This document shows, piece after piece, positions 34,010-43,121 of a stretch of 64,000 nt of DNA (the stretch's first letter is position 1; the number at the start of each line of letters is the position of its first letter). Origin of the DNA: Pyrinomonadaceae bacterium (GTDB lineage: Bacteria > Acidobacteriota > Blastocatellia > Pyrinomonadales > Pyrinomonadaceae); the NCBI GenBank assembly GCA_030841105.1, contig JAVEDE010000087.1:1-64000 (forward strand), written 5' to 3'. A program made the translations under genes and the position numbers. The notes beneath the pieces were generated by a model, which searched no databases, had not been told where the DNA came from, and saw only the letters and a list, made by a program, of their open reading frames with translations.

Positions 34010-34435
34010 ATGAGGACAGATATGCTGTCGGGCAGTTTCAAACACCTAAAAATATTGCCGCTGGCTGATAAAGAGAGAAGGAGGCTGAAAGAGTCGGCTC
34101 ATAGCGAGACGAAGCTCTACACGATCCCTTTCAGCCTATCGGCGCAGCCCCCGCACGGCTGGCCTGAAATATTCAAACTCGCGTGGTATCAACAGAGCAG
34201 CCACGTCCCGGTCAGGCTCGACAAGAGTGTGCTGCAACTGACCTGCACGCTCGACGTGCTCCCCTCAATTTTTAACAACTTAAAAGCGGCCGTCGCCGCC
34301 GCGAACGAAAAATATGAGGCCAAGCTCAGGCAGGACGCGGACGAACTGGCCGCGACGCGCCTGCGCCAACAGGAAACGAAGCGCACCGCAGAGCACGCGG
34401 TAGACGCTGCTCTCGACAAGTTGGACTATTCCTGA
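34010..34435 (+). CDS. Hypothetical protein with C-terminal helical tail
   Basis: 141 aa from the ATG at 34010; ATG at 34022 is possible. The middle (YTIPFSLSAQPPHGWPEIFKLAWYQQSSHVPVRLDKSVLQLTCTLDVL) resembles a small beta-sandwich, and the C-terminal 45 residues form a charged helix (AAVAAANEKYEAKLRQDADELAATRLRQQETKRTAEHAVDAALDKL). No family recognised, no signal peptide. Codon use matches neighbours. Sits between the beta-CASP gene and sucD. Confidence 0.66.
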   Translation: MRTDMLSGSFKHLKILPLADKERRRLKESAHSETKLYTIPFSLSAQPPHGWPEIFKLAWYQQSSHVPVRLDKSVLQLTCTLDVLPSIFNNLKAAVAAANEKYEAKLRQDADELAATRLRQQETKRTAEHAVDAALDKLDYS

Positions 34436-34539
34436 AAGTTAAGACCGCCACGGAACGTCGAAGTATCATCGCGGCGCGCGGCGACGTAGTCGAACTCGAA
34501 TAGCAGGGCAGTAGTTCTGGATTCGCGCGGAGGCCGTGC

Positions 34540-34545
34540 TATACT
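34540..34545 (+). promoter_or_regulatory. -10 element upstream of sucD
   Basis: TATACT, 49 bases before the sucD start codon. A TTCTGG 19 bases upstream is a poor -35. Supports separate expression of sucD. Confidence 0.42.
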
Positions 34546-34594
34546 GCGCGGTCATTCCGAGTTAACTAAATAACACCTTGAGGAGCAGACACCT

Positions 34595-35479
34595 TTGAGC
34601 GTTCTGGTTGATAAAAACACGCGCCTTGTCGTTCAGGGCATCACGGGCAAAGAGGGCAGTTTCCACACGAAGCAGATGGTGGAATACGGCACGAACGTCG
34701 TCGGCGGCGTCACTCCCGGCAAGGGCGGGACGACGCACGAGGGCATCCCCGTCTTCAACACGGTCGAGGAGGCCGTGCGCGAGGCGGGCGCGAACGTCTC
34801 GATCATCTACGTGCCGCCGCCGTTTGCCGCCGACGCCATCCTCGAATCGGCCGACGCCGGAATGCCGCTCGTCGTCTGCATCACGGAGGGCATCCCCGCG
34901 CTCGACATGGTGCGGGTGAAGCGTTTTCTGGAAGGCAAGCAGACGCGCCTGATCGGACCGAACTGCCCCGGCATCATCTCGCCCGGCAAGTGCAAGATCG
35001 GGATCATGCCCGGCCACATCCACCGCGAAGGGAACGTGGGCGTCGTCTCGCGTTCGGGGACGTTGACGTATGAGGCGGTCGGGCAGTTGACCGCGCTCGG
35101 TCTGGGTCAGTCAACCGCCATCGGCATCGGCGGCGACCCCGTGGTCGGCACGACACACACCGACGCGCTCGCGCTCTTCGAGGCCGACCCCGAAACGGAA
35201 GGCATCGTGATGATCGGCGAGATCGGCGGCACGGCCGAAGAGGAAGCCGCCGCCTACGCCAAAGAGCATGTGACGAAACCCATCGTCGCCTTCATCGCCG
35301 GGCAGACCGCGCCGCCGGGACGCCGCATGGGTCACGCGGGCGCGATCATCGCGGGCGGCAAGGGCACGGCCGCCGAGAAGATGTCCGCGCTCGAAGCCGC
35401 AGGCATCCGCGTCGTCCGCTCGCCCGCCGACATCGGCACAGCCATGCGCGACGCGCTCGGGGCGACCGCGACGGCTTGA
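34595..35479 (+). CDS. sucD: Succinyl-CoA synthetase alpha subunit
   Basis: 294 aa, starting at a TTG with GAGGAG nine bases upstream. [45 protein letters not shown] is the CoA-binding start of Suc[43 protein letters not shown] and the active-site His in [14 protein letters not shown] are present. It is phosphorylated on that His and pairs with SucC. Unlike usual sucCD, it is separated from sucC; it is followed by a coiled-coil gene and ndk, which is a common downstream neighbour of sucD. Confidence 0.96.
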   Translation: MSVLVDKNTRLVVQGITGKEGSFHTKQMVEYGTNVVGGVTPGKGGTTHEGIPVFNTVEEAVREAGANVSIIYVPPPFAADAILESADAGMPLVVCITEGIPALDMVRVKRFLEGKQTRLIGPNCPGIISPGKCKIGIMPGHIHREGNVGVVSRSGTLTYEAVGQLTALGLGQSTAIGIGGDPVVGTTHTDALALFEADPETEGIVMIGEIGGTAEEEAAAYAKEHVTKPIVAFIAGQTAPPGRRMGHAGAIIAGGKGTAAEKMSALEAAGIRVVRSPADIGTAMRDALGATATA

Positions 35480-35494
35480 CGGAGTGGTGATGTG

Positions 35495-36079
35495 ATGGCT
35501 GATGAAGATAGGCTCACGCGGATGGAGGAACTCGTTGCTTCATTGCTCCAAGTGGCGCGCGAACACAATCAGGTTCACCAGCAACATGACGAGCAGATCG
35601 GCTCGTTGCTGAAAGTAGCGCGGGAGCATAATCAAGTTAGTCGTCAGCATGACGAGCAGTTGAACTCATTGCTGCAAGTCGCGCGGGAGCACGAGCAAGT
35701 CAGTCGCCAGCATGACGAGCAGTTGAACTCGTTGCTGCAAGTTGCGCGGGAGCATAATCAGGTTAGTCGCCAGCAAAACGAGCGGCTGAATGCGCTCACG
35801 CAGTCTTCCCGCGAGTCGGATGAGCGTTTGAACACACTCGTCGAGCTGGTGCATAGTCACGACGAGAGTATTGATGGATTGCGGGAAGCGCAGGCTAACT
35901 CGGAGCAAAAAATAGCCGCGCTGGCCGACGCGCAGATTCGCACCGAAGAAGCGATGGTTAATCTGTCGCACAAAATGGCCGAACTGGCGGCGCAGCAAGC
36001 GCACACGGAGCAGCGTTTGGACGCGCTCATTGACATCGTGCGCGAGCAGCGCAACGGTAAGCCGCCGCAGCAGAGTTAA
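35495..36079 (+). CDS. Coiled-coil protein with 21-residue repeats
   Basis: 194 aa from the ATG at 35495 (GTG one codon earlier possible). The first 100 residues hold four 21-residue repeats of the form LLQVAREHNQVSRQHDEQLNS, a heptad-periodic (three heptads per unit) coiled coil; the next 75 residues are also helical (ESDERLNTLVELVHSHDESIDGL and similar). The short polar tail ends GKPPQQS. No signal peptide, so cytoplasmic. Proteins of this type are usually hypothetical and vary in repeat number between strains. It lies between sucD and ndk. Function unknown. Confidence 0.75.
   Translation: MADEDRLTRMEELVASLLQVAREHNQVHQQHDEQIGSLLKVAREHNQVSRQHDEQLNSLLQVAREHEQVSRQHDEQLNSLLQVAREHNQVSRQQNERLNALTQSSRESDERLNTLVELVHSHDESIDGLREAQANSEQKIAALADAQIRTEEAMVNLSHKMAELAAQQAHTEQRLDALIDIVREQRNGKPPQQS
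35541..35792 (+). repeat. 63-bp coding tandem repeat, four copies
   Basis: Copies at 35541-35603, 35604-35666, 35667-35729 and 35730-35792; units start CATTGCTCCA or CGTTGCTG. Each encodes 21 residues of coiled coil. Copy number change would not shift the frame. Confidence 0.9.
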
Positions 36080-36112
36080 TTGAAACACTGAGAAAGGTAT
36101 CTGGTAGAGAAC

Positions 36113-36541
36113 ATGTCGGAACAAATCGGAAATCTTACTTTCGGAATCATCAAGCCCGACGCGGTGCGCAACGGGCGTGCGGGCAGCATCATCCAGAAGA
36201 TCACTGACAGCGGTTTCAAACTGCGCGGGATGAAGTTGATTCACATGACGCTCAAAGAGGCCGAAGGGTTTTACGCCGTCCATGCAGAGCGTCCGTTCTT
36301 CGGCGAGTTGACGGAGTTCATGTCGAGCGCGCCGTGCGTCGTGTTGGCGTTGGAGAAAGCGGGCGCGGTCAAGGCTTGGCGCGACCTGATGGGCGCGACC
36401 GATCCGGCCAAGGCCGACGAGGGCACAATCCGCAAAGAGTTTGCCACTTCCATCGGCGAGAATGCCGTCCACGGCTCGGACTCCGAAGAGAACGCGCGCA
36501 TCGAGATCGCTTACTTCTTCAGTCAACTGGAATTGATTTAG
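36113..36541 (+). CDS. ndk: Nucleoside-diphosphate kinase
   Basis: 142 aa, normal length. [11 protein letters not shown] at the start, [23 protein letters not shown], and the catalytic His120 in [12 protein letters not shown], which is phosphorylated when NTP gamma-phosphate is moved to NDPs. Located downstream of sucD, a frequent arrangement. Stop TAG adjoins the heptamer hairpin at 36541. Confidence 0.97.
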   Translation: MSEQIGNLTFGIIKPDAVRNGRAGSIIQKITDSGFKLRGMKLIHMTLKEAEGFYAVHAERPFFGELTEFMSSAPCVVLALEKAGAVKAWRDLMGATDPAKADEGTIRKEFATSIGENAVHGSDSEENARIEIAYFFSQLELI

Positions 36542-36600
36542 TAAATCGTGAATCGTGAATAGAAGAAAGCAGGTCTTTCTATTCACGATTCACGATTCAC
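36541..36600. repeat. Heptamer inverted array, GTGAATC type
   Basis: Left arm 36541-36564 and right arm 36577-36600 pair over 24 bases with one mismatch; loop 12 bases GAAAGCAGGTCT. Units GTGAATC and GTAAATC. It starts at the last base of the ndk stop and is followed by GAGGGTTTT then the nuoI ATG, so this one does have a Shine-Dalgarno. Confidence 0.83.
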
Positions 36601-36609
36601 GAGGGTTTT

Positions 36610-37131
36610 ATGTCCATCATCAGCGATATCGTTGAATCAACGAAGGCGATCATCAAGGGGATGAGCGTGACGTTCTCCTACATCCCGAAAGAGAAGTGGA
36701 CGGTGCAATACCCGGAAGAGCCGGTGACGATGCAGCCGCGCTATCGCGGCCAGCACTTGTTGCACGTGGACGAACTCGGCCGCGAGAAGTGCGTGGCCTG
36801 TTTCCTCTGCGCGGCGGCGTGCCCGTCCGATTGCATCTACATCATCGCGGCCGACGATCCGCGCGCGCCCGAAGAACGCACCGGCGTGGACGAGCGTTTC
36901 GCACAGGTCTACAACATAGACTACGGGCGGTGCATCTTCTGCGGCTACTGCGTCGAGGCGTGCCCGAAGGACGCCATCACGCACGGCTATAACTTCGAGC
37001 TTTCCGTCTACAATCGCGCCGACTTGTTGAAGACCAAAGACGACCTGCTCATCACCAAGCAGAAGCAGTCGCCGAACTACCGCGTGGCCTTCGCCGACGA
37101 GGACGTGGATTCGGAGTACAAAGAGGTCTAG
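36610..37131 (+). CDS. nuoI: NADH-quinone oxidoreductase subunit I
   Basis: 173 aa. Two CxxCxxCxxxCP cluster motifs bind two 4Fe-4S centres: Cys61, 64, 67, 71 and Cys108, 111, 114, 118 (CVACFLCAAACPSDC and CIFCGYCVEACPKDA). The N-terminal helix and the conserved QYPEEPVTMQPRYRGQHLL segment identify NuoI rather than a generic ferredoxin. It carries electrons within complex I at the membrane. No other nuo genes adjoin it in this window, so it is a solitary nuoI copy or a split locus. Confidence 0.93.
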   Translation: MSIISDIVESTKAIIKGMSVTFSYIPKEKWTVQYPEEPVTMQPRYRGQHLLHVDELGREKCVACFLCAAACPSDCIYIIAADDPRAPEERTGVDERFAQVYNIDYGRCIFCGYCVEACPKDAITHGYNFELSVYNRADLLKTKDDLLITKQKQSPNYRVAFADEDVDSEYKEV

Positions 37132-37155
37132 CGGGAAATTCGCGCAACAGACTTG

Positions 37156-37202
37156 AACTCGAAAGCCGCCGCGTGTTATTTGCACGCGACGGCTTTCGAG
37201 TT
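37156..37202 (+). terminator. 20-bp stem after nuoI
   Basis: Left arm 37156-37175 and right arm 37183-37202 pair except one position (19 of 20), loop TTATTTG. Both start AACTCGAAAGCCG. No long T-run follows. Confidence 0.8.
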
Positions 37203-37235
37203 ATCGCCCCGGAAACTTTAGAAACTTTTGCGAAC

Positions 37236-37909
<674 letters not shown>

Positions 37910-37922
<13 letters not shown>

Positions 37923-37995
37923 TGGGTGATGAGTGATGAGTGAAAGCAACAGCCTTGTCTTTTACTCATCACTCATCACCCATCACTCATCACTT
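37910..37995. repeat. Heptamer inverted array, GTGATGA type
   Basis: Left arm 37910-37943 and right arm 37962-37995 pair over 34 bases with one mismatch; loop 18 bases with AAGCAACAG and TTGTCTT. Units GTGATGA and GTGATGG. The ABC stop TGA at 37920-37922 is in the left arm. The next gene has its own GGAGG. Confidence 0.9.
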
Positions 37996-38018
37996 CATCT
38001 CCCTCGGAGGTAAGAATC

Positions 38019-38939
38019 ATGGCCGATGCTTCTCAGGTGATGACGATTGAGGCGCTGCGTTCCGTGCCGCTGTTCGCGTCGCTGGACGACGAGGCGGCGC
38101 GGACGCTGCGCGCTCTGATGTCTGTGCGCGACGCCGCGCCGGGGACGCTGCTGTTCAAGATGGGCGACCCCGGCGATTCGATGTACCTGATCGAAGGCGG
38201 GCAGGTGCGCATCTACATCCACGACGGCGACGGCGAGAATGTGATGCTGGCCGAACTCGGCGACGGCGACTTCTTCGGCGAGATGGCGATCATTGACGGC
38301 AAGCCGCGTTCGGCCAACGCCGCCGTCACGGAGCAGGCGTGTCTCGCCGTGCTCGCGCGCGAAGACTTCCTGCGGTTCGTGCGTGGCAACCCGGACGTGG
38401 CTCTGGAGATGGTCAGCGCGATCTCGGAACGCCTGCGGCGCACCGACGAACTGCTGCGCCAGCGCGTCTCGCGCAACGTCAACGAGGAGGACGAGGCGCG
38501 TTTGACGTGGGCTGATCACGTGGCCGACTCGCTCGCCGCGTTCGGCGGCAGTTGGCGGTTCATCACCTACTCGGCGATCTTTCTGGTCGCGTGGATTTTC
38601 CTGAACACCGTGGTCAGCACGCGGCTCGATCCGTTTCCCTTCGAGTTGCTCGGCCTGCTGCTCGGCGTCGTCGCGGGCGTGCAAGCGCCGATCATCATGA
38701 TGTCGCAGAACCGGCAGGCGGAGAAGGAACGCCTGCGCGCCGACCTCGATTTTAAGATCAACTTGAAGAACGAACTCGCCATCTCGGAAGTGCTGCGCCG
38801 CCTCGACGTGCTCGAAAGCGAACGCCTGCCGCTCCTCTTCGCCGAACAGAAAACGGTGATCGCGGCGGCGACGGCGCAGGCCGCCGCAGGCGGCGACGCT
38901 AAGATTGAGGGCGGCGACGGTAAAGTTCCGGCGGCTTGA
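38019..38939 (+). CDS. Cyclic-nucleotide-binding domain plus DUF1003 membrane protein
   Basis: 306 aa. CNBD at 15-135: GDPGDSMYLIEGGQVRIYI and FFGEMAIIDGKPRSANAAV, the phosphate-binding cassette with Arg. Then DUF1003 at about 165-280: two membrane helices (WRFITYSAIFLVAWIFLNTVV and FPFELLGLLLGVVAGVQAPIIMM), SQNRQAEKERLRADLDFKINLKNELAISEVLRRLDVLE. The pairing suggests a membrane protein gated or tuned by cAMP or cGMP. GGAGG precedes the ATG. DUF1003 function is not established. Monocistronic, after a heptamer hairpin. Confidence 0.88.
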   Translation: MADASQVMTIEALRSVPLFASLDDEAARTLRALMSVRDAAPGTLLFKMGDPGDSMYLIEGGQVRIYIHDGDGENVMLAELGDGDFFGEMAIIDGKPRSANAAVTEQACLAVLAREDFLRFVRGNPDVALEMVSAISERLRRTDELLRQRVSRNVNEEDEARLTWADHVADSLAAFGGSWRFITYSAIFLVAWIFLNTVVSTRLDPFPFELLGLLLGVVAGVQAPIIMMSQNRQAEKERLRADLDFKINLKNELAISEVLRRLDVLESERLPLLFAEQKTVIAAATAQAAAGGDAKIEGGDGKVPAA

Positions 38940-39107
38940 ACGGTCGGCGGCGGGCGCGCGGGCGAAAGTCGCGGGTCGGATTTTGGAGTTTGGCGCGAAG
39001 CGTCGTATCTTGGTCGGGCGATAGTCGTATCTCAAATTTCAATTGACGAATGTTAAGTAGCGGAGACGGGCGCGAAAGTTTGCGCTCGCGTTCGGATTCT
39101 CACACGC

Positions 39108-39821
39108 ATGATCAAAGCAATTTTTTTCGACTTCAACGGCGTCATCATTGACGACGAGCCGCTGCAATTCAAGGCCGCGCAGGCCGCGCTCAAAGCCGAG
39201 AGCGTCGCGCTCACCGAAGAGGATTATTACGGCTCGCTCGGCATGGACGACGTGACCTTCTTCCGCGCCGCCTTTGCGCGCGCCGGGCGCGAGCACACGG
39301 ACGCGGACTTGAACCGCGTGCTGGACGTTTGGTCGAAACAGCACCGCGAGTTGATCAGCGACGAGTTGCCGCTGTTCCCCGGCGTCGTGACGTTCATCAA
39401 GGCGCTCGCGCGTCGCTACCCGCTCGCCGTCGTCAGCATGGCGCGACGCGCGAGCATCGAGTACGTCCTCGAACGCGCGGGGCTGAAACAGGCTTTCACG
39501 GTCGTCGTCAGCGCGGAGGACGTGAGCGCGTGCAAGCCCGACCCGGCCTGCGTCAACCGCGCGCTCGAAAAGTTGAACGAGGCGCGCCGCGCGAACGGGC
39601 AGCCCGCGCTCGCGCCCGCCGAATGTCTCGTTATAGAGGACGCGCCGCCCGGCATCGAAGCCGCACGCGTCGCGGGGATGCGCACGCTCGGCGTCACCAA
39701 CACCGTCACGGAAGCAGCCCTGCGCGCCGCCGGGGCGGATGTCGTCACCCACAGCCTCGCCGATTGGACGGACGACGCGGTGCGACACGTTTTTAACAGG
39801 GATGAAGAAAGTAAATCGTGA
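39108..39821 (+). CDS. HAD-IA hydrolase with DFN motif I
   Basis: 237 aa. Motif I is FFDFNGVII (Asp8 nucleophile, Asn10 at the place where most HAD phosphatases have the second, general acid/base Asp). Motif II-like S in VVSMARRAS, motif III Lys in CKPDPA, motif IV EDAPPGIEAA. Overall it resembles the beta-phosphoglucomutase group with a cap domain between I and II. Asn in place of the second Asp would alter chemistry or lower turnover. The final residues SKS and TGA come from a heptamer array. Confidence 0.84.
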   Translation: MIKAIFFDFNGVIIDDEPLQFKAAQAALKAESVALTEEDYYGSLGMDDVTFFRAAFARAGREHTDADLNRVLDVWSKQHRELISDELPLFPGVVTFIKALARRYPLAVVSMARRASIEYVLERAGLKQAFTVVVSAEDVSACKPDPACVNRALEKLNEARRANGQPALAPAECLVIEDAPPGIEAARVAGMRTLGVTNTVTEAALRAAGADVVTHSLADWTDDAVRHVFNRDEESKS

Positions 39822-39877
39822 ATCGTAAATCGTAAATAGACGAAGTCAGTTTTCTCTATTCACGATTTACGATTCAC
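39818..39877. repeat. Heptamer inverted array, GTGAATC/GTAAATC type
   Basis: Left arm 39818-39840 and right arm 39855-39877 pair with one mismatch (23 bases); more GTAAATC extends the left side to 39811. Loop CGAAGTCAGTTTTC. Stop TGA of the HAD gene is in the left arm. Confidence 0.82.
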
Positions 39878-39908
39878 AATTGACGGCTTTCCTTCATCCC
39901 TTCATCTT

Positions 39909-40760
39909 ATGACTCCTCAAGGTAAATTGCTGATGGTGGAGGCGCGGCGTCGCTTCGCGCGGCTGGTGGCGCAGCCGGAGGCGTCGGTCGAGTTGGCGCA
40001 CGCGGCGTTGCTCGTGGCGGCGGAGGAGCGGCCGGGGCTGGACGTGGAACACTACCGCGCGCAGTTCTACGAGTTGGGACTCGCGGCGCGCGAACGCATC
40101 GCGCGGGCGGGCGACGCGAACGCGGTCGGCGCGCTCAATAAATTCCTCTTTGAAGAGTTGGGCTTCGCGGGCAACCAGAGCGACTACTACGACCCGCGCA
40201 ACAGTTTGTTGTCCGACGTGCTCGATCGGCGCACGGGCATTCCGATCACGCTCTCTCTGGTTTACATGGAAGTCGGGCGGCGCGCGGGGCTGCGCGTGGA
40301 AGGCGTCGGGTTGCCCGGCCACTTCATCGTGCGCGCCGGGGCGGAGGGCGGCGAGTCGTCTCTGGTTGATCCGTTCAACGCCAAAGTGGTTGACGCGGAC
40401 GACTGTCAGGAGCGGCTCGACACGATCTACGGCGGGCAAGCGCCGCTCACAGACGCGCACCTCCGACCCGTCACGACACGCGACATCCTCGCGCGCCTCT
40501 TGCGCAACCTGAAAGGCATCTACGCGCAGGCGGGACTCTACCGCCGCGCGCTCTCCGTCATCGAACGCATCCTGCTCGTCGCGCCCCACGCCGTCGAGGA
40601 ACGGCGCGACCGCGGCGCGCTGCTCGCGCAACTCGGCCGCTACGCCGAAGCCGTCGTGGATGTGGAAGCCTATCTCAAACACGCGCGCAACCCGCCCGAC
40701 GCCGAACGCGTCACAGAGCAGTTGAAGCAGATGAAGTTACAACTGGCAAGACTGAATTAG
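39909..40760 (+). CDS. SirB1-like transglutaminase-fold/TPR protein
   Basis: 283 aa. N-terminal half has the SirB1/transglutaminase-like-2 core: LNKFLFEELGFAGNQSDYYDPRNSLLSDVLDRRTGIPITLSLVYMEVGRRAGLRVEGVGLPGHFIVRA, with the conserved H in GHFIV and DPFNA. The usual nucleophilic Cys is not apparent. C-terminal half is TPR-like (GIYAQAGLYRRALSVIERILLVAPHAVEERRDRGALLAQLGRYAEAVVDVEAYL). Role in the cell unclear; homologues are widespread in gram-negatives. Starts 32 bases after the previous hairpin. Confidence 0.86.
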   Translation: MTPQGKLLMVEARRRFARLVAQPEASVELAHAALLVAAEERPGLDVEHYRAQFYELGLAARERIARAGDANAVGALNKFLFEELGFAGNQSDYYDPRNSLLSDVLDRRTGIPITLSLVYMEVGRRAGLRVEGVGLPGHFIVRAGAEGGESSLVDPFNAKVVDADDCQERLDTIYGGQAPLTDAHLRPVTTRDILARLLRNLKGIYAQAGLYRRALSVIERILLVAPHAVEERRDRGALLAQLGRYAEAVVDVEAYLKHARNPPDAERVTEQLKQMKLQLARLN

Positions 40761-40822
40761 GTTTCAAGTGTCAACTTAGAACGTGCCCCGTGCTTTAACT
40801 TGAAACCTGAAACTTGAAACCC
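40759..40822. repeat. Heptamer inverted array, GTTTCAA type
   Basis: Left GGTTTCAAGTGTCA (from 40760) faces CTTGAAACCTGAAACTTGAAACC (right arm ending 40822), three heptamer units on the right and two on the left. The left array is shorter and has mismatches, so the stem is about 14 bp. Confidence 0.6.
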
Positions 40823-40836
40823 GCAATTATTCCCTT

Positions 40837-42492
40837 ATGAAGTTTCTCGATGTACTCCGGCTCGCGCTGCGCAATTTGCGTGAGGCGCGTCTGCGCGCGG
40901 GGCTGACGACGCTCGGCGTCATTGTGGGTGTCTCGATGATCGTGACGATGATGTCGTTCGGGCTGGGTTTGCAGCGCAACGCCGTGCAGCGTTTCCGCGA
41001 CCTCGATCTGTTCAACGAGATCACCGTCAGCGGGCGCGATCTCATCGGCCTCGTCTCGTCGGCGATGGGCGACAACGGCGGCGGCGAGCGGCGCGAAGGG
41101 CGTGGGCGGCGCGGCAACCGGCCGGACGCGAACGACCCTTCGCGCAAAGTGCCGGAGCGCATGTTGACCGAGGCCGCGCTCAAGGAGATCGCGGGGCTGC
41201 CGGGCGTCGCGTCGGTCGAGCCGAACATAGACTTGACGACATACGTGCGCGCCAACAAACGTGCGCTGCTCAGACAGGTCGGCGGCGCGCTCGTGCCGAA
41301 CGGGGCGACGCGCTTCAAGACTTATCTCGCGGGGCGGATGATCAGTTCGCCGCAGGCGGACGAGGCGGTGGTTGACGAGTCGTTTCTGCGTAGCTTCGGT
41401 TTCGCGAAAGCGGAGGATGCCGTCGGTCAGACGTTGGAACTGCTCGCGCCTGCCGGTGCAGCGGGCGCGGAGAGATCGGGCGAAGGGGCAGAGAAGGGCG
41501 CGAACACGAAGGATGAAGCGAGCGCAAAGGATGTGACGCGCGCGCAGGATGAAGCAAGCGCGAAGGACGAAGCAAGTGCGAAGGATGATGCGGGCGCGGA
41601 GGACGGAGCGGGCGTGGCGAGTGAAGCGGGGCGCGGGGTGGGGGATGAAGAGGGGTTGAGTTTCTTCGGGCTGCCGTTGGAAGAAGAGTCTGCGGGCGAA
41701 GACCCGGTGGCGGGCGCGCTCGCGGCGCGGACGTTTCGTATCGTCGGCGTGTTGAAGACGGAGGTCGAGGGCAGTCCGCAGGGCGGGCGTCAGTTTCGCG
41801 GCATGATGCCAGTGTCCAGTATCTACATCCCGCTCCCGGCGGCGCGCGTGTGGTCGGACAGGTATCGCAATTCAATCAGCGAGGTGGCGTTTCGTTTGGC
41901 GCGCGAGAGCGGCGTGCTCAAGGACGACGAGACGGAAGGTTATGGAATGGCCGTCGTGCGCGTGACCGACCCGGACGTGTTGCCGGACGTGCAACGGCGT
42001 CTGAACGAACTCGGCTTCAATAGTTTCTCCATCGTGGATCAGTTGAAAGAGTTGCGCACGGTCTTTCTCATACTCAACTCCGCGCTCGGACTGCTCGGCG
42101 GCATCTCGCTGCTCGTCGCCTCGTTCGGCATCGCCAACACGATGATCATGTCCATCCTCGAACGCACGCGCGAGATCGGCATCATGAAGGCCATCGGCGC
42201 GGAAGACCGTGAGATCAAGTTGATCTTCTTCGTCGAGGCGGGCTTGATCGGATTGATGGGCGGCGTGTTCGGCGCGCTCGCCGCGTGGGCGATTGACGCG
42301 GTGGCGAACCGTCTCGCCTACCGCTTCATCCTCCAACCGCGCGGCGTCTCTTACGTGGACTTCTTCGCGCTGCCGCCCTACCTCTGGCTCGGCGCGATCC
42401 TCTTCGCCGTCGCCGTCGCCATCCTCGCCGCCCTCTACCCCGCCGCCCGCGCCGCGCGCATTGATCCCGTGAAAGCTCTGAGACATGACTAA
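40837..42492 (+). CDS. ABC transporter permease, MacB/FtsX type
   Basis: 551 aa. N-terminal TM (LRAGLTTLGVIVGVSMIVTMMSFGLGL) and a large periplasmic MacB_PCD domain, then three TMs in the C-terminal FtsX part (LNSALGLLGGISLLVASFGIANTMIMSILERTREIGIMKAIGAEDREIKLIFFVEAGLIGLMGG, LWLGAILFAVAVAILAALYPAARAARIDP). LERTREIGIMKAIGA is the coupling-helix motif seen in MacB/LolCE. A charged low-complexity insertion (KDEASA)n lies in the periplasmic domain at about 225-260. The ATPase of the pair is probably 37236-37922. Stop is followed by a heptamer and terminator element. Confidence 0.88.
   Translation: MKFLDVLRLALRNLREARLRAGLTTLGVIVGVSMIVTMMSFGLGLQRNAVQRFRDLDLFNEITVSGRDLIGLVSSAMGDNGGGERREGRGRRGNRPDANDPSRKVPERMLTEAALKEIAGLPGVASVEPNIDLTTYVRANKRALLRQVGGALVPNGATRFKTYLAGRMISSPQADEAVVDESFLRSFGFAKAEDAVGQTLELLAPAGAAGAERSGEGAEKGANTKDEASAKDVTRAQDEASAKDEASAKDDAGAEDGAGVASEAGRGVGDEEGLSFFGLPLEEESAGEDPVAGALAARTFRIVGVLKTEVEGSPQGGRQFRGMMPVSSIYIPLPAARVWSDRYRNSISEVAFRLARESGVLKDDETEGYGMAVVRVTDPDVLPDVQRRLNELGFNSFSIVDQLKELRTVFLILNSALGLLGGISLLVASFGIANTMIMSILERTREIGIMKAIGAEDREIKLIFFVEAGLIGLMGGVFGALAAWAIDAVANRLAYRFILQPRGVSYVDFFALPPYLWLGAILFAVAVAILAALYPAARAARIDPVKALRHD
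41509..41616 (+). repeat. 18-bp in-frame tandem repeat in the permease gene, six units
   Basis: Units at 41509, 41527, 41545, 41563, 41581 and 41599, of the form AAGGAYGAAGCRAGYGCG, encoding K-D-E-A-S-A variants in the periplasmic domain. Flanked by more degenerate similar sequence. Confidence 0.9.
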
Positions 42493-42501
42493 GAAGGGGA
42501 A

Positions 42502-42612
42502 AGGGAAAGGGGGAAGGGGTAAAGGTAAAAACAGGAAGCGGGGCGCTGCAACTAATCGCTGCGCCCCGCTTTTGTCTTCAACCTTTTCCCTTTACCCCTT
42601 CCCCTTTTCCCT
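42502..42612. repeat. Heptamer inverted array (GGGGAAG/GGGTAAA) enclosing a GC-rich terminator
   Basis: Outer arms: AGGGAAAGGGGGAAGG (from 42502) with CCCTTTACCCCTTCCCC (to 42612). Inner perfect stem AAGCGGGGCGC (42536-42546) with GCGCCCCGCTT (42561-42571), then TTTGTCTTC. Lies between convergent genes, so it can terminate both. Confidence 0.83.
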
Positions 42613-42615
42613 CGT

Positions 42616-43026
42616 TCAAGCGACCGCGCCGCGACACCAACTGCACATGCGGTATTCCTCTTTGATGAAGAGACCGATGAAGCAGAGCGGGAAGCAGAAG
42701 ATCAGGAGCGCGAAGAAGACGATCCAGCCCGCCGTGCCGATGCGCTTGGCGACGACGGGCGGGGCGGTTGACTGGCAGTGCGGGCAGCGGAAGTGCGCGG
42801 GCGCACCACTCATCTGCGGACGCGCGAGCGGTTGGACGGGCGCGGGCGGCGGGTCGGTCGCCCAGAGCGGCAGCCCCGTGAAGTCTGCTTGCGGAGGGGG
42901 CGGCGCGTAGTCGGGCGGGCGCGGCGCGGACTGGCTGTGCGAAGAGAGGGACGTGCCGCAGTAGCGACAGATGCGCGCGATGTCTGCGTTCGGCTGGCCG
43001 CAGTTGTGGCAGAAGATGTCGGACAT
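42616..43026 (-). CDS. Zinc-ribbon membrane protein
   Basis: 136 aa. N-terminal zinc ribbon (IFCHNCGQPNADIARICRYCG), a Pro-rich linker, second ribbon-like pair FRCPHCQSTAPP, one membrane hairpin or helix (AGWIVFFALLIFCFPLCFIGLFI) and a final CSWCRGAV. The second CPHC, TM and CxWC arrangement resembles LITAF-like domains, in which a hydrophobic stretch lies between two zinc-binding halves. Acidobacteriota have many such proteins. Function unknown. Confidence 0.74.
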   Translation of the reverse strand: MSDIFCHNCGQPNADIARICRYCGTSLSSHSQSAPRPPDYAPPPPQADFTGLPLWATDPPPAPVQPLARPQMSGAPAHFRCPHCQSTAPPVVAKRIGTAGWIVFFALLIFCFPLCFIGLFIKEEYRMCSWCRGAVA

Positions 43027-43121
43027 AAGATTGCGAGGCGTCGGTTCGGGCGGATGCGAAATCGTTCGGGCGTGCGCTCAGTATTTTTATTCGCGCGCTC
43101 AAAACTTTCGTTCGTGCGCTC

